A stretch of 43,616 bases of DNA from Actinomycetota bacterium (lineage in GTDB: Bacteria > Actinomycetota > Acidimicrobiia > Acidimicrobiales > CADCSY01): the NCBI GenBank assembly GCA_019348495.1, contig JAHWJI010000009.1, forward strand, positions 1 to 43,616, read 5' to 3'. The notes below the pieces were generated by a model. That model was not told the origin of the DNA and ran no database searches. It saw nothing but the letters and a program-made list of their open reading frames with translations. Below, piece after piece: positions 1-7,847 of the stretch; position 1 is the first letter of the stretch, and each line of letters starts with the position of its first letter. A program made the position numbers and the translations under genes.

Positions 1-1227
1 CCGATCTTCGGGGTAGAGCTCGGGCAACAGCGGCAGCACCTCGCCCACGGTCAGCTCGTCGTAGTCCTCGATGGGGAAGAAGTCGTCGTCGGCCCGGGCC
101 TCGTCCTCGTCGCCGGCGTCGACCGCGGCGACGCCACTGTCGGCGCCCTCGCGCAGCTCGGCCAGGCGAGCGAGGACCACGGGGCGAGCCCTGGTGGCCC
201 GCTCCCGCTCTTCCACGACGTCGAGCTCGTCGGGGTAGAGCTCGGGCAACAGCGGCAGCACCTCGCCCACGGTCAGCTCGTCGTAGTCCTCGATGGGGAA
301 GAAGTCGTCCTCGGCCAGGGCTCCGACCGGCCCGTCCACCTCACCCTCGTCCTCGCCGCCGGCAAGGGGTGCGGCGCCGGCCTCATCCATGGCACCGGTC
401 TGGCGCAGTTCGGCGATCCCGTTGATGATCGCCACCCGGCCCCTGCCGGCCCGCTCGCGTCGCTCGACCACGTCGAGCTCGTCGGGGTAGAGCTCGGGCA
501 ACAGCGGCATGATCTCGCCCACGGTCAGCTCGTCGTAGTCCTCGATGGGAAACACGTCGTCGTCTTCCTCGCTCACGGTCGTTGACTCCTCCATCGGCAC
601 AGCCTCCATCGGCACAGCTCCAACCAGCACGACGTCACCCTGTTCGGGCACGGCGGTCTCCGTTGCCGTGTCCCCCATGCGCCGGCGCACCTCATCGATG
701 CGGTTGAGCACGGTTATCCGACCCTTGGTCGCCCGCTCGCGCGCTTCGACCATGTCCAGCTCATCGGGATAGAGCTCAGGCACGAGGGGGAGGATCTCGG
801 ACACCTTGAGCTCGTCGTAGTCCTCTATGGGGAAGAAGTCGTCGTCACTGTCGCTCCCAGGCGCTGGAGCCCCCACCGTGGCCAATGCCGGGCGCCTGGC
901 CGCGGGTGTGTACGTCGGTGACGCGGCCACGGGCACGGGTGCGGTGGGTTCGTCGGCAGGTTCGGACGCCGCCGACACGGGCGCGTAGGAGATGGTGGGC
1001 GCCTCTTGGCCTTGGCGCTCCTGCACGGGCGATGGCGCAGGTGCCGCCGCCGGCCGGGTCTCTTCGTCAGGCCGCCGGGTCACTGTCGACACCAACAGCA
1101 CGATGCCGGCCAACACACTCGAGACGATGGAGGCGATGATGAGGCCGAGACCGGAGCCGGAGATCAACCCGAGCACCAACAACACGAGCGCCACCAACAA
1201 CAGTCCAAAGCTGATCAGTACAAGCAC
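1..1227 (-). CDS. Membrane protein with four tandem PIEDYDELTVGE modules (partial)
   Basis: Partial: the frame is open to the left edge, so the C-terminus is outside the window; 409 codons are visible. The GTG at 1227 is the only plausible start after an in-frame TGA upstream, and a GGTGAGGGA ribosome site precedes it. Residues 1-19 and about 25-44 are two hydrophobic segments, so the protein is anchored at its N-terminus. A proline/alanine-rich linker follows, then four copies of an acidic module of about 50 residues with core FFPIEDYDELTVGEVLPLLP, then ELYPDELDVVE and a basic helix. The conserved Ile of PIEDY falls at residues 134, 228, 312 and 386. Similar single modules occur in actinobacterial proteins of unknown function (recollection, not searched). 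It lies downstream of divIVA on the same strand. The function is unknown; an envelope or division scaffold is only a guess from its neighbours. Confidence 0.85.
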   Translation of the reverse strand, partial: MLVLISFGLLLVALVLLVLGLISGSGLGLIIASIVSSVLAGIVLLVSTVTRRPDEETRPAAAPAPSPVQERQGQEAPTISYAPVSAASEPADEPTAPVPVAASPTYTPAARRPALATVGAPAPGSDSDDDFFPIEDYDELKVSEILPLVPELYPDELDMVEARERATKGRITVLNRIDEVRRRMGDTATETAVPEQGDVVLVGAVPMEAVPMEESTTVSEEDDDVFPIEDYDELTVGEIMPLLPELYPDELDVVERRERAGRGRVAIINGIAELRQTGAMDEAGAAPLAGGEDEGEVDGPVGALAEDDFFPIEDYDELTVGEVLPLLPELYPDELDVVEERERATRARPVVLARLAELREGADSGVAAVDAGDEDEARADDDFFPIEDYDELTVGEVLPLLPELYPEDR

Positions 1228-1424
1228 CTGTCCCTCACCGTCCCGAGTCCATGGCCGAACCGCATCCTTCGCTCACTCGTGGTGCCCATTCCTGCCGTTC
1301 CACTCGAGTCGTCACTCAACGAGCTCATTGCCCTACCGCAGCCTGCCGCGAAGCATTGCATCCTAGACAGCAGCGCCACCGGCCGTCTCATTCGCGCCCT
1401 ACGGCACCACTCGTCGCGAGCTCC

Positions 1425-2507
1425 TCAGCGCTGTCGTCGGCGCCGGAAACGAGCTGACCTCTTGTCCCCGTCGTAGATGTCGCCGTCGCGGCCCCAGGCG
1501 TCGAGGTCCGCTCGGTCGTCGCGGGGACCGAGTGGCTCGGGGTCGTCCACGGCCCGACGCAGCTCGGCCATGAAAGGGTCGTCCACCGTCTCGACCGGCA
1601 ACCGAGGTTCGATCCTCGCCACCGCGTCGGGTGCCTCCACTGCGGCCGTCTCGTCCTCGTCGTCGGCGCCGTGGTTGCCGGCGCCGTCATCGTCGTTGGT
1701 GGCGTCGGTGGCGTCGTCGTTGGCGGCGTCACCGCCGTCGGAACGACGCCACGGGACCTCCACGTCGTCGAGGAAGCTGTCGTCGCCCGACCCGTCGTGG
1801 GTGCCGCCTGCGTCGAGCAGGGCCTCGGCATCTGGGGCTGGCTCGTGGGGTGGCTCGCCGGAGAGGTCGACGGGCTCGGAGGCGGGATCGCTCTGGGCCG
1901 CGACCTGGGGCGGCGGGGGGGTAGGGAGGGCCTGAGTGGCCTGAGTGGCCTGAGGGGCCGCCGCCGCCGCCGCCGAAGGCGACAGCGAATCGAGGTGCCC
2001 GGGTTGCTCCAGCCACGCCAGCTGCCCCCGGAGCTCGTCCGCCAACCGGCGTCGCTCGTGCTCCACGAACGAGACCAGGGATGCCACGTCGCGCTCGAGC
2101 ATCGCCCGACGATCGGCGACCTCGCCCAGCTCGGCCTGTCGACGAGACTCGAGCTCCTCGTCCACGCGTGCACGATGGGCTTCCGCCTCCTCCACGAGCA
2201 GGCGGGCCCGCTCCTCAGCGTCGCGCACCAAGCGAGCGGCCTCGGCCTGGGCCTCTCGTCTCGCCGCGTCAGCCGTCCGCTGGGCCAGGACCAGCGTGCG
2301 GGTCAGCTCCTCGTCGGCACCGCGTTCGAGCAGCCGTCGCTCTACCTCCGCCGCCCGGGCCGACGACTCGCGCACCCGGGCTTCGAGCTGGTCGAAGGCT
2401 ACGGCCACCTGCTCGACGAAGTCGTCGACCTCGTCGGTCCGGTACCCCCGCCACTGCTCGGCGAAGCGAACCTCACGGACACGCTCGGGGGACACGCCGA
2501 GAGCCAT
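1425..2507 (-). CDS. DivIVA-domain protein (Wag31-like)
   Basis: 360 aa. The N-terminus matches the DivIVA membrane-curvature and polar-targeting domain: a VREVRFAEQWRGYRTDEVDD segment at residues 10-29, where the family has its F/R-G-Y pattern, followed by VDDFVEQVA. Residues about 30-190 are a long Ala/Glu/Arg-rich coiled coil. The C-terminal half is acidic and low in complexity (Pro, Asp, Ala) and ends in a basic RFRRRRQR. DivIVA/Wag31 proteins mark the pole and the septum and recruit wall synthesis enzymes in actinobacteria. This fits its place after sepF and yggT, the usual actinobacterial order. The start is ATG with no strong ribosome site; a TAGCAT hexamer lies 6 bases upstream, so a leaderless transcript is possible. 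It is longer than typical Wag31 (about 260 aa) because of the disordered tail. Confidence 0.9.
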   Translation of the reverse strand: MALGVSPERVREVRFAEQWRGYRTDEVDDFVEQVAVAFDQLEARVRESSARAAEVERRLLERGADEELTRTLVLAQRTADAARREAQAEAARLVRDAEERARLLVEEAEAHRARVDEELESRRQAELGEVADRRAMLERDVASLVSFVEHERRRLADELRGQLAWLEQPGHLDSLSPSAAAAAAPQATQATQALPTPPPPQVAAQSDPASEPVDLSGEPPHEPAPDAEALLDAGGTHDGSGDDSFLDDVEVPWRRSDGGDAANDDATDATNDDDGAGNHGADDEDETAAVEAPDAVARIEPRLPVETVDDPFMAELRRAVDDPEPLGPRDDRADLDAWGRDGDIYDGDKRSARFRRRRQR

Positions 2508-2520
2508 GCGACCATGCTAA

Positions 2521-2537
2521 CGAGCGGGTACCGCTCG
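2521..2537. promoter_or_regulatory. Perfect inverted repeat upstream of divIVA
   Basis: CGAGCGG and CCGCTCG flank a 3-base centre, 13 to 30 bases before the divIVA start and inside the yggT-divIVA gap. It could be an operator at a divIVA promoter or an RNA hairpin after yggT. There is no T-tract, so an intrinsic terminator is less likely. Confidence 0.35.
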
Positions 2538-2582
2538 AACGCGGATGCTGCGGCGGGCCTCGGTGGCCCAGGCCAGGTCGGC

Positions 2583-2852
2583 TCAGGCGAGCCCGCACAG
2601 CAGCGGCACGATGAAGAGTTGCAGGGCGAAGATCACGATGATGGGCGACAGGTCGAGGCCCATGCCGCCCATGGCCACCGGCGGCAGAGCCCGCCGGATG
2701 GGCCCCAGGACGGGCTCGGTGATGGTGTAGAGGACAGAGAACACCGACGCCACGAAGCCGTCCGGAGGGATCGGGAACCAGCTCAAGAGGATGCGTCCAA
2801 AGACCGCGATCAGATAGATCGTCGGCAGCCAGCACAACAGGGTGCCCAGCAC
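2583..2852 (-). CDS. YggT-family membrane protein
   Basis: 89 aa. It starts at a GTG that shares one base with the sepF stop codon (TAGTG); longer reading frames upstream overlap sepF and are not needed. The protein has two hydrophobic segments (about residues 2-20 and 60-85) around a loop with RILLSWFPIPPDG and an EPVLGPIRRALPP motif, which is characteristic of YggT. YggT proteins are small integral membrane proteins beside sepF and divIVA in Gram-positive division clusters. Their molecular role is poorly defined; links to division and to osmotic tolerance are reported for the family. Tight coupling to sepF suggests co-translation. Confidence 0.9.
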   Translation of the reverse strand: MLGTLLCWLPTIYLIAVFGRILLSWFPIPPDGFVASVFSVLYTITEPVLGPIRRALPPVAMGGMGLDLSPIIVIFALQLFIVPLLCGLA

Positions 2853-3376
2853 TACGAGCTCCGCTCCTGGAGGCGGCGACGGTCCTCGTCGGAGACCTGC
2901 ACATCGGAGGGGGTGAGCAGGTAGACCTGCGTGGTCACGCGCTCCATCTGACCCTTGAGGCCGTAGCACAGGCCGCTGGCAAAATCGACGAGTCGCCGTG
3001 AGAGCTCGCGCTCGACGCCTTGGAGGTTGACGATCACCGGGACACCGGCCATGAACTTGTCGGCGACCTCCTGGGCCTCGTTGAACGACGAGGGGGACAT
3101 GGCGTGGGGCTTGGGGCTGGGCTGGGTCACGATGGGGCGGACCACCGCCCCTCTGGGTCGCAGCGGCGACTGCTGGGGCAGGGGTTCGGGCTCACGTTCG
3201 CGGGCCGGCATCGGGCGCACGGCACCGACGGCCGGTTCGGGAGGGACCGGTTCGGGGGCGTAGCGCGCGGCCGGCCGAGCCGGGGGCTCGGCCGCCACCT
3301 CGTAGTCGTAGTCGTCGTACTCATCGTCGGGTCCGAGGCCGAGGTACATCATCGCCCGTCGCCACATGGTTGCCAT
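2852..3376 (-). CDS. sepF: Cell division protein SepF
   Basis: 174 aa. It begins with an amphipathic membrane-binding helix (MWRRAMMYLGLG), followed by an acidic Asp/Tyr stretch and a Pro/Arg-rich linker to about residue 95. The C-terminal SepF core (about 95-165) contains SFNEAQEVADKF, VIVNL and RRLVDFASGLCYGL, typical of the domain that dimerises and binds the FtsZ C-terminus. SepF anchors and bundles FtsZ in organisms without FtsA, consistent with the absence of ftsA here. A strong AGGAGG ribosome site lies 7 bases before the ATG. It sits between yggS and yggT in the standard actinobacterial order. Confidence 0.95.
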   Translation of the reverse strand: MATMWRRAMMYLGLGPDDEYDDYDYEVAAEPPARPAARYAPEPVPPEPAVGAVRPMPAREREPEPLPQQSPLRPRGAVVRPIVTQPSPKPHAMSPSSFNEAQEVADKFMAGVPVIVNLQGVERELSRRLVDFASGLCYGLKGQMERVTTQVYLLTPSDVQVSDEDRRRLQERSS

Positions 3377-3402
3377 CGCGCGTCCTCCTGAGTTCGCCGA
3401 GG

Positions 3403-4104
3403 TTAGTTGCGTACACCGGAGGCGGCGTGCCCGCTCCGGTTGCGCACCGTTCGAGGGCCGAACAGGGCCCGTCCCACGCGCACCATGGTGGACCCCTCCT
3501 CCACCGCCACCTCGAGGTCGGCGCTCATGCCCATCGAGCGCTCGACCAGCCCGAGATCATCGGCCAGGGAGGCCAATAGGCGAAAGCCGGCACGGGATCC
3601 CTCGGGTGGTCCGGGTGGGCCCACCGCCATGAGCCCGGAGACCTCGAGGCCACCCCGGCGCGCTTCGGCCACCAGGGGCGCCACCTCGCTCGGCGTGCAC
3701 CCACCCCGGCCCGACGCGCCGGTGAGGTCCACCTGCACGAGCACCCGTGCTGACGGCGCCCGGCGGGCAAGGTGGCCGATCAGCTCGATGCGGTCGACGC
3801 TCTGCCAGAGCTCGACCAACGACGCCACCCGGGCGACCTTGTTCGACTGCAGGCGGCCGACGAAGTGCCAGCGCGGGATCGGGGCGTGCACAGCCGCCGG
3901 CAGCGCCGCCGCCTTGGCCACCAACTCCTGGGCGTAGCTCTCGGCCACGTCGACCACACCCGCGCCCAGGGCCGCACCCACGACCTCGGGGCCGAAGCCC
4001 TTGGTCACGGCCACCAGCGCGACGGCCCGTCCATCGCCGCCGGCGCCGGCGATGCGGGTCCGCACCTGCGCCACCCGCTCGGCCACGTCCTCGTCGAGGC
4101 TCAC
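3403..4104 (-). CDS. YggS/PROSC-family pyridoxal phosphate homeostasis protein
   Basis: 233 aa from the GTG at 4104, which overlaps the pgeF stop by 4 bases (GTGA); this overlap fixes the start. VALVAVTK places the pyridoxal phosphate lysine at about residue 35, and WHFVGRLQSNKV and GLMAVGP are family hallmarks. The C-terminal part has SMGMSADLEVAVEEGSTMVR and VGRALFG, the phosphate-binding region. The fold is a single TIM barrel like the N-domain of alanine racemase. The family buffers PLP and affects amino-acid balance; no enzymatic reaction is established. It lies between pgeF and sepF, as in many Gram-positive ftsZ clusters. Confidence 0.93.
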   Translation of the reverse strand: MSLDEDVAERVAQVRTRIAGAGGDGRAVALVAVTKGFGPEVVGAALGAGVVDVAESYAQELVAKAAALPAAVHAPIPRWHFVGRLQSNKVARVASLVELWQSVDRIELIGHLARRAPSARVLVQVDLTGASGRGGCTPSEVAPLVAEARRGGLEVSGLMAVGPPGPPEGSRAGFRLLASLADDLGLVERSMGMSADLEVAVEEGSTMVRVGRALFGPRTVRNRSGHAASGVRN

Positions 4105-4763
4105 GGACCCACCCTGGCGACGAGCGCCTGGCGGGAGGTGGTGGCGCTGCGCCGGTGGGACCAGTGCTCGTGGGAGCAGGCCGTGCACACGCCCAGGGCC
4201 TCGCACTGCTCGACGCCGGCTGCGGCCAACCCGGATCGGACGCCGGCGACGAGGTCGAGCGCGGGCCGGCCCTCCCGGGAGCGAGCGGCCACATCGGGCC
4301 CGAGGACCGACTGCAGCGTCTCGAGGTCGTCGGCACCGAACTCATAGCACGAGGGACCGATGCAGGGGCCCACCACCGCTCGCAGCGGTCCGGCGCCCAA
4401 TCGGGCCAGCGCCTCGACGGCAGCACCGAGTACGCCGGCGACCAGTCCTCTCCACCCGGCGTGCACCACCCCCACGGCGCCGTCACCGAGAAGGGCGACC
4501 GGTGCGCAGTCGGCCACGGTCACGCACAACACCGCCCCGGTCGTGGTCGTGACCGCGGCATCGCCCCGGGCGCCGACGTAGGCGCCAGGTTCGTCGACGA
4601 CCACCACCTCGGCACCGTGGACCTGGTGCAGCCACGTCCAGGGCATGGGGGCCAGAGCGTGGCGGCGCTCGTCCACGCCGAGGGCGCCCGGCGCCAGATC
4701 CCCCTCGGCCCGCCCGGTGAAGCGGTACCTGGGCACCAGGGCCTCACGGCTGGCGTCGTCCAC
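4101..4763 (-). CDS. pgeF: Purine nucleoside phosphorylase/laccase-fold protein (PgeF/YfiH family)
   Basis: 220 aa, starting at GTG 4763, 7 bases after the ftsZ stop. The family's zinc ligand motifs are present: WLHQVHGAEV (His), VTVADCAPVAL (Cys) and GVVHAGWRGLV (His), followed by GPCIGPSCYEFG and a C-terminal CTACSHEHWSHRR. Members were called polyphenol oxidases. Characterised ones act on purine nucleosides or, as PgeF, hydrolyse wrongly built UDP-MurNAc with L-Ser. The second activity would suit a place next to ftsZ and the mur genes, but which substrate applies here cannot be told from sequence. It is translationally coupled to yggS. Confidence 0.92.
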   Translation of the reverse strand: MDDASREALVPRYRFTGRAEGDLAPGALGVDERRHALAPMPWTWLHQVHGAEVVVVDEPGAYVGARGDAAVTTTTGAVLCVTVADCAPVALLGDGAVGVVHAGWRGLVAGVLGAAVEALARLGAGPLRAVVGPCIGPSCYEFGADDLETLQSVLGPDVAARSREGRPALDLVAGVRSGLAAAGVEQCEALGVCTACSHEHWSHRRSATTSRQALVARVGP

Positions 4764-4770
4764 GTCGGTG

Positions 4771-5925
4771 CTACTTGAGGAACGATGGCACGTCGAAGTC
4801 GTCGTCGCCCTCGAGGTCGAGATCGAGGTCCTCCTCGGCGGCGAACACATCCCGAGGACGCTCACGTGCACGCTCCCGGTCGCGTTCGGGGGGCCGTCGA
4901 ACCTCGCGCTCGGGCCGAGGCGACACCGACGCCCGAGCCTCTCGCCGCTCACCCCGATCGGCAGTGCGACCTTCCTCCCAACGGTCGAAGCCGGCGGCGA
5001 TGACCGTGACCCTCACCTCGTCGCCCATCGTCTCGTCGATGACGGCTCCGAAGATGATGTTGGCGTCGGGGTGGGCCACTCCGTGGATGACCTCGGCGGC
5101 CTCGTTGATCTCGAACAGCCCGAGGTCGTTGCCGCCCGAAACGCTGAGCAGCACGCCCCGGGCTCCCTCGATCGACGCCTCCAACAACGGGCTGGAGATG
5201 GCGGCTCGAGCGGCGTTGAGCGCCCGACCGTCACCCGAGCCGTACCCGATGCCCATCAGCGCCGAGCCCGCGTTGGTCATGATCATCTTCACGTCGGCGA
5301 AGTCGGTGTTGATGAGCCCGGGCGTGGTGATGAGCTCGGTGATCCCCTGCACGCCCTGCAGCAGCACCTCGTCGGCCATCTTGAAGGCGTTGACCACCGA
5401 GGTCTTGTCGTTCGACACCGTCAACAAACGGTCGTTGGGGATGACGATGAGGGTGTCCACGCGCTCCTTGAGCTTCTGGATCCCCTGTTCGGCCTGGACC
5501 GCCCGCCGCCGACCCTCGAAGCCGAAGGGTCGGGTCACCACGCCGATGGTCAGCGCACCCACGCCCTTGGCGATCTCGGCCACCACGGGGGCGCCGCCGG
5601 TGCCGGTTCCCCCGCCCTTGCCGGCGGTGATGAACACCATGTCGGCACCCTGGAGGGCGGCCTCGATCTCCGCCCGATGGTCCTCGGCGGCGACGGAACC
5701 CACATCGGGGTCGCTCCCGGCACCGAGGCCACGGGTGACGTCCTGGCCGATGTCGAGCTTGAGCTCGGCGTCGCTCATCAACAGCGCCTGGGCGTCGGTG
5801 TTGATGGCGATGAACTCGACGCCCTTGAGCCCGGCCTCGATCATGCGGTTGACGGCGTTGACACCTCCTCCTCCTATGCCGACCACTTTGATCACTGCCA
5901 GATAGTTCTGGGGGTTCCCGGCCAT
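4771..5925 (-). CDS. ftsZ: Cell division GTPase FtsZ
   Basis: 384 aa. The tubulin signature GGGTGTG is at residues 104-110, and the N-terminal nucleotide-binding loop [15 protein letters not shown] is intact. The T7 loop region ([11 protein letters not shown]) and a basic/acidic linker (Arg/Glu/Pro-rich, about 315-370) precede the conserved C-terminal peptide [10 protein letters not shown], which binds SepF and FtsW in actinobacteria. The ATG at 5925 is chosen over upstream codons because homologues start at this point and GAGAGGAC lies upstream. It follows ftsQ directly with no ftsA, as in actinobacteria. It has its own promoter in the end of ftsQ (see 6002-6031). Confidence 0.98.
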   Translation of the reverse strand: MAGNPQNYLAVIKVVGIGGGGVNAVNRMIEAGLKGVEFIAINTDAQALLMSDAELKLDIGQDVTRGLGAGSDPDVGSVAAEDHRAEIEAALQGADMVFITAGKGGGTGTGGAPVVAEIAKGVGALTIGVVTRPFGFEGRRRAVQAEQGIQKLKERVDTLIVIPNDRLLTVSNDKTSVVNAFKMADEVLLQGVQGITELITTPGLINTDFADVKMIMTNAGSALMGIGYGSGDGRALNAARAAISSPLLEASIEGARGVLLSVSGGNDLGLFEINEAAEVIHGVAHPDANIIFGAVIDETMGDEVRVTVIAAGFDRWEEGRTADRGERREARASVSPRPEREVRRPPERDRERARERPRDVFAAEEDLDLDLEGDDDFDVPSFLK

Positions 5926-6001
5926 TGTCGGTTGTCCTCTCCTCAGCGTCTCAACCTCAACTGGAGGCTGAGAGTTATGTAAACCTCTTGTAGCGGTCGA
6001 G

Positions 6002-6031
6002 AGCATAGGAGCAGCCCCGCCCGCAGGTCAA
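6002..6031 (-). promoter_or_regulatory. Putative ftsZ promoter
   Basis: On the minus strand, TTGACC (6031-6026) and TATGCT (6007-6002) are separated by 18 bases, a good match to a sigma-70/SigA promoter. The -35 box overlaps the ftsQ stop. The leader of about 70 bases holds an imperfect inverted repeat near 5950-5975. This would allow ftsZ to be expressed independently of the upstream mur genes, as known in other bacteria. Confidence 0.6.
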
Positions 6032-6912
6032 GGCCCCGTCCGGCTCATCACCGGGGCCTCTGGCACCCGCACGTCGATCACCACCGGAAGTCGCGGCGAC
6101 CCCACCTCGCCGCGCTCGGGCAGTGACTCACCGTCGCCGCCTGACGGGCCGTCGACCACCACCCCGCTCTCGAGCAAGGCGGCAAGCGCCCTCACCTTGT
6201 GGTCGAGGTCGGTCGGTCGACCGAAGCGGACCTGAACCTCGGAGCCGTCGAGGGTGAGCGCGACATCCAGCGCACCGTCCTCGCCGACGACGATCTCCGG
6301 AGCGCCCGTGCCCGCGACACCATCGGTGGCAGGGCCAATGACGCCGTCAAGGCGGCCAGCCAGCTCCAGGGCCGCGGAGGTCGTGTCGTCGAGTCCGGCG
6401 CCGGGGCGGGCCTCGGCCAGGGCGTTGACCACACGGGGGAGGCCGCCGAGCTCGTCGTCGTCGACGACCGCCAACTGGCGATCGTGGTCGACCAGCACCC
6501 ACCCGCCACCGAGGAGACGAGCCCCGGCCACCGGAGTGCGCTCGCTCACCGAGATCAGCACCGAGCCCGGCAGCGAACGTGACACGGTGGCGGTGTGCAC
6601 CCAGGCCACGGCCTCTGTTGCGGCCCGCACCCGGTCGGGGTCCAGCGTGGCCAACGGCGAACCCACCTCCACGGCGGCCGCCCGCTCGACCCCCACGGCG
6701 CGGCTCGCATCCACGCCTCGCACGATCACCCGATCGACATCGAGCAGGGGGGACATCGCCGCCGCCCAGGCCAACCCCCCGGCGGCCACCACCGCTCCGC
6801 CGGCCTGCACCCGACGGAGCCGCTGGCGACCCTTTTGGCGCAGCACGTCCTGGCGTCGGGCCCGGAGGCGGGGATCGACGCCCAGCCTACGCTCACCGGT
6901 GGGCGCCGTCAT
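6028..6912 (-). CDS. ftsQ: Cell division protein FtsQ (POTRA domain)
   Basis: 294 aa. The start ATG at 6912 overlaps the murB stop by 4 bases. A basic cytoplasmic N-terminus (about 1-35) is followed by one membrane helix (AGGAVVAAGGLAWAAAMSPL, about 38-57), a POTRA domain starting at LLDVDRVIVRGVD (about 57-125) and an FtsQ-type beta domain with GGWVLVDHDRQLAVV. FtsQ links the cytoplasmic Z-ring to septal FtsW/FtsI through FtsL/FtsB-type partners. Sequence conservation is low, as usual; the identification rests on topology, POTRA pattern and the murC-murB-ftsQ-ftsZ order. Confidence 0.9.
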   Translation of the reverse strand: MTAPTGERRLGVDPRLRARRQDVLRQKGRQRLRRVQAGGAVVAAGGLAWAAAMSPLLDVDRVIVRGVDASRAVGVERAAAVEVGSPLATLDPDRVRAATEAVAWVHTATVSRSLPGSVLISVSERTPVAGARLLGGGWVLVDHDRQLAVVDDDELGGLPRVVNALAEARPGAGLDDTTSAALELAGRLDGVIGPATDGVAGTGAPEIVVGEDGALDVALTLDGSEVQVRFGRPTDLDHKVRALAALLESGVVVDGPSGGDGESLPERGEVGSPRLPVVIDVRVPEAPVMSRTGP

Positions 6913-7847
6913 GGTGACCCGACTCCGTACCCGCTGCCGCCAGGACCGACGAGGCGCACCTCGGGCTCGAGCACGACGCCCGTGGCCGCCGCCACCCGAC
7001 GGCGGACCTCGGCGATGAGCGCGACCACGTCGTCGGCCGATCCGCCGGGTTCGGACTGGATGAAGTTGGCGTGCTTGGTCGACACCTGGGCGGTCCCGAG
7101 TCGCAGCCCGCGGCAACCGGCGAGCTCGACGAGGCGACCGGCGGAGTCGTCGGGTGGGTTGGTGAAGACCGAGCCGGCGTTCTGCCCGCCGGGTTGATGG
7201 GCCCGGCGCCAGCGCACCACCTCGGCCACCTCCGACCGAGCCTCCTCGGCGTCGCCCGGCTCGAGCTCGAACTCCGCCCACACCACCACCTGGCTCGGGG
7301 TCAGCGACGACCGCCTGTAGCCGAGGCGGAGGTCGTCGGCGGCCATGACCCCATCCTGGCCTGTGGCCAGGTCGAGGACGCGGACCCTGCGCAGGTGAGC
7401 CGCCACATCCGAGCCGTGGCCCCCGGCGTTCATGCGCACCCCGCCCCCCACCGACCCGGGCACCCCCACCGCCCACTCCAGCCCCCGCAGCCCTGCCGCC
7501 GCGGTACGTCGGGCGACGACAGGAAGATCCACCGCCCCGCCACAGCGCACCCGCGACCCGTCAGGCTCCAGATCGACGCCGCTGAACGCGCCACCCAGGA
7601 CCACGGCCAACCCGGAGAAGCCGGCGTCGGCCACGAGCAGGTTCGACCCTTTGCCCACCACCAGCACCGCCACCCCGCTGGCCTCCACGGCCCGGGTGGC
7701 CAGGACCAGATCGTCGTCGTCTTCGGCCACGAGCAACAGCGAGGCACAGCCTCCGACCCGGTAGGTGGTGCGCGCCCCCAGGGGAGCATCGGGCACAGCG
7801 CGGGGGCCGAGGACCCCGGCGGCACGGCGAAGGGCGGTCGAGCTCAC
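6909..7847 (-). CDS. murB: UDP-N-acetylenolpyruvoylglucosamine reductase MurB
   Basis: 312 aa from GTG 7847, which overlaps the murC stop (GTGA). It reduces the enolpyruvyl group of UDP-GlcNAc to give UDP-MurNAc, using FAD and NADPH. FAD-domain motifs: TTYRVGG near the N-terminus, VVGKGSNLLVAD, and GVPGSVGGGVRMNAGGHG. The catalytic serine is at about 226 in NAGSVFTNP. The C-terminal substrate domain has KHANFIQSE and ends with a Gly-rich tail. The lack of a type I insertion suggests the type II form common in Gram-positive bacteria. Confidence 0.95.
   Translation of the reverse strand: MSSTALRRAAGVLGPRAVPDAPLGARTTYRVGGCASLLLVAEDDDDLVLATRAVEASGVAVLVVGKGSNLLVADAGFSGLAVVLGGAFSGVDLEPDGSRVRCGGAVDLPVVARRTAAAGLRGLEWAVGVPGSVGGGVRMNAGGHGSDVAAHLRRVRVLDLATGQDGVMAADDLRLGYRRSSLTPSQVVVWAEFELEPGDAEEARSEVAEVVRWRRAHQPGGQNAGSVFTNPPDDSAGRLVELAGCRGLRLGTAQVSTKHANFIQSEPGGSADDVVALIAEVRRRVAAATGVVLEPEVRLVGPGGSGYGVGSP

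Noticed and set aside
3747-4778. 343-codon plus-strand frame opposite yggS and pgeF
   Set aside because: Arg/Pro/Gly-rich shadow; both minus-strand genes have complete family motifs and a GTGA overlap.
4645-5982. 445-codon plus-strand frame
   Set aside because: Antisense to ftsZ, which is fully conserved; low-complexity Val/Gly/Asp/His sequence.
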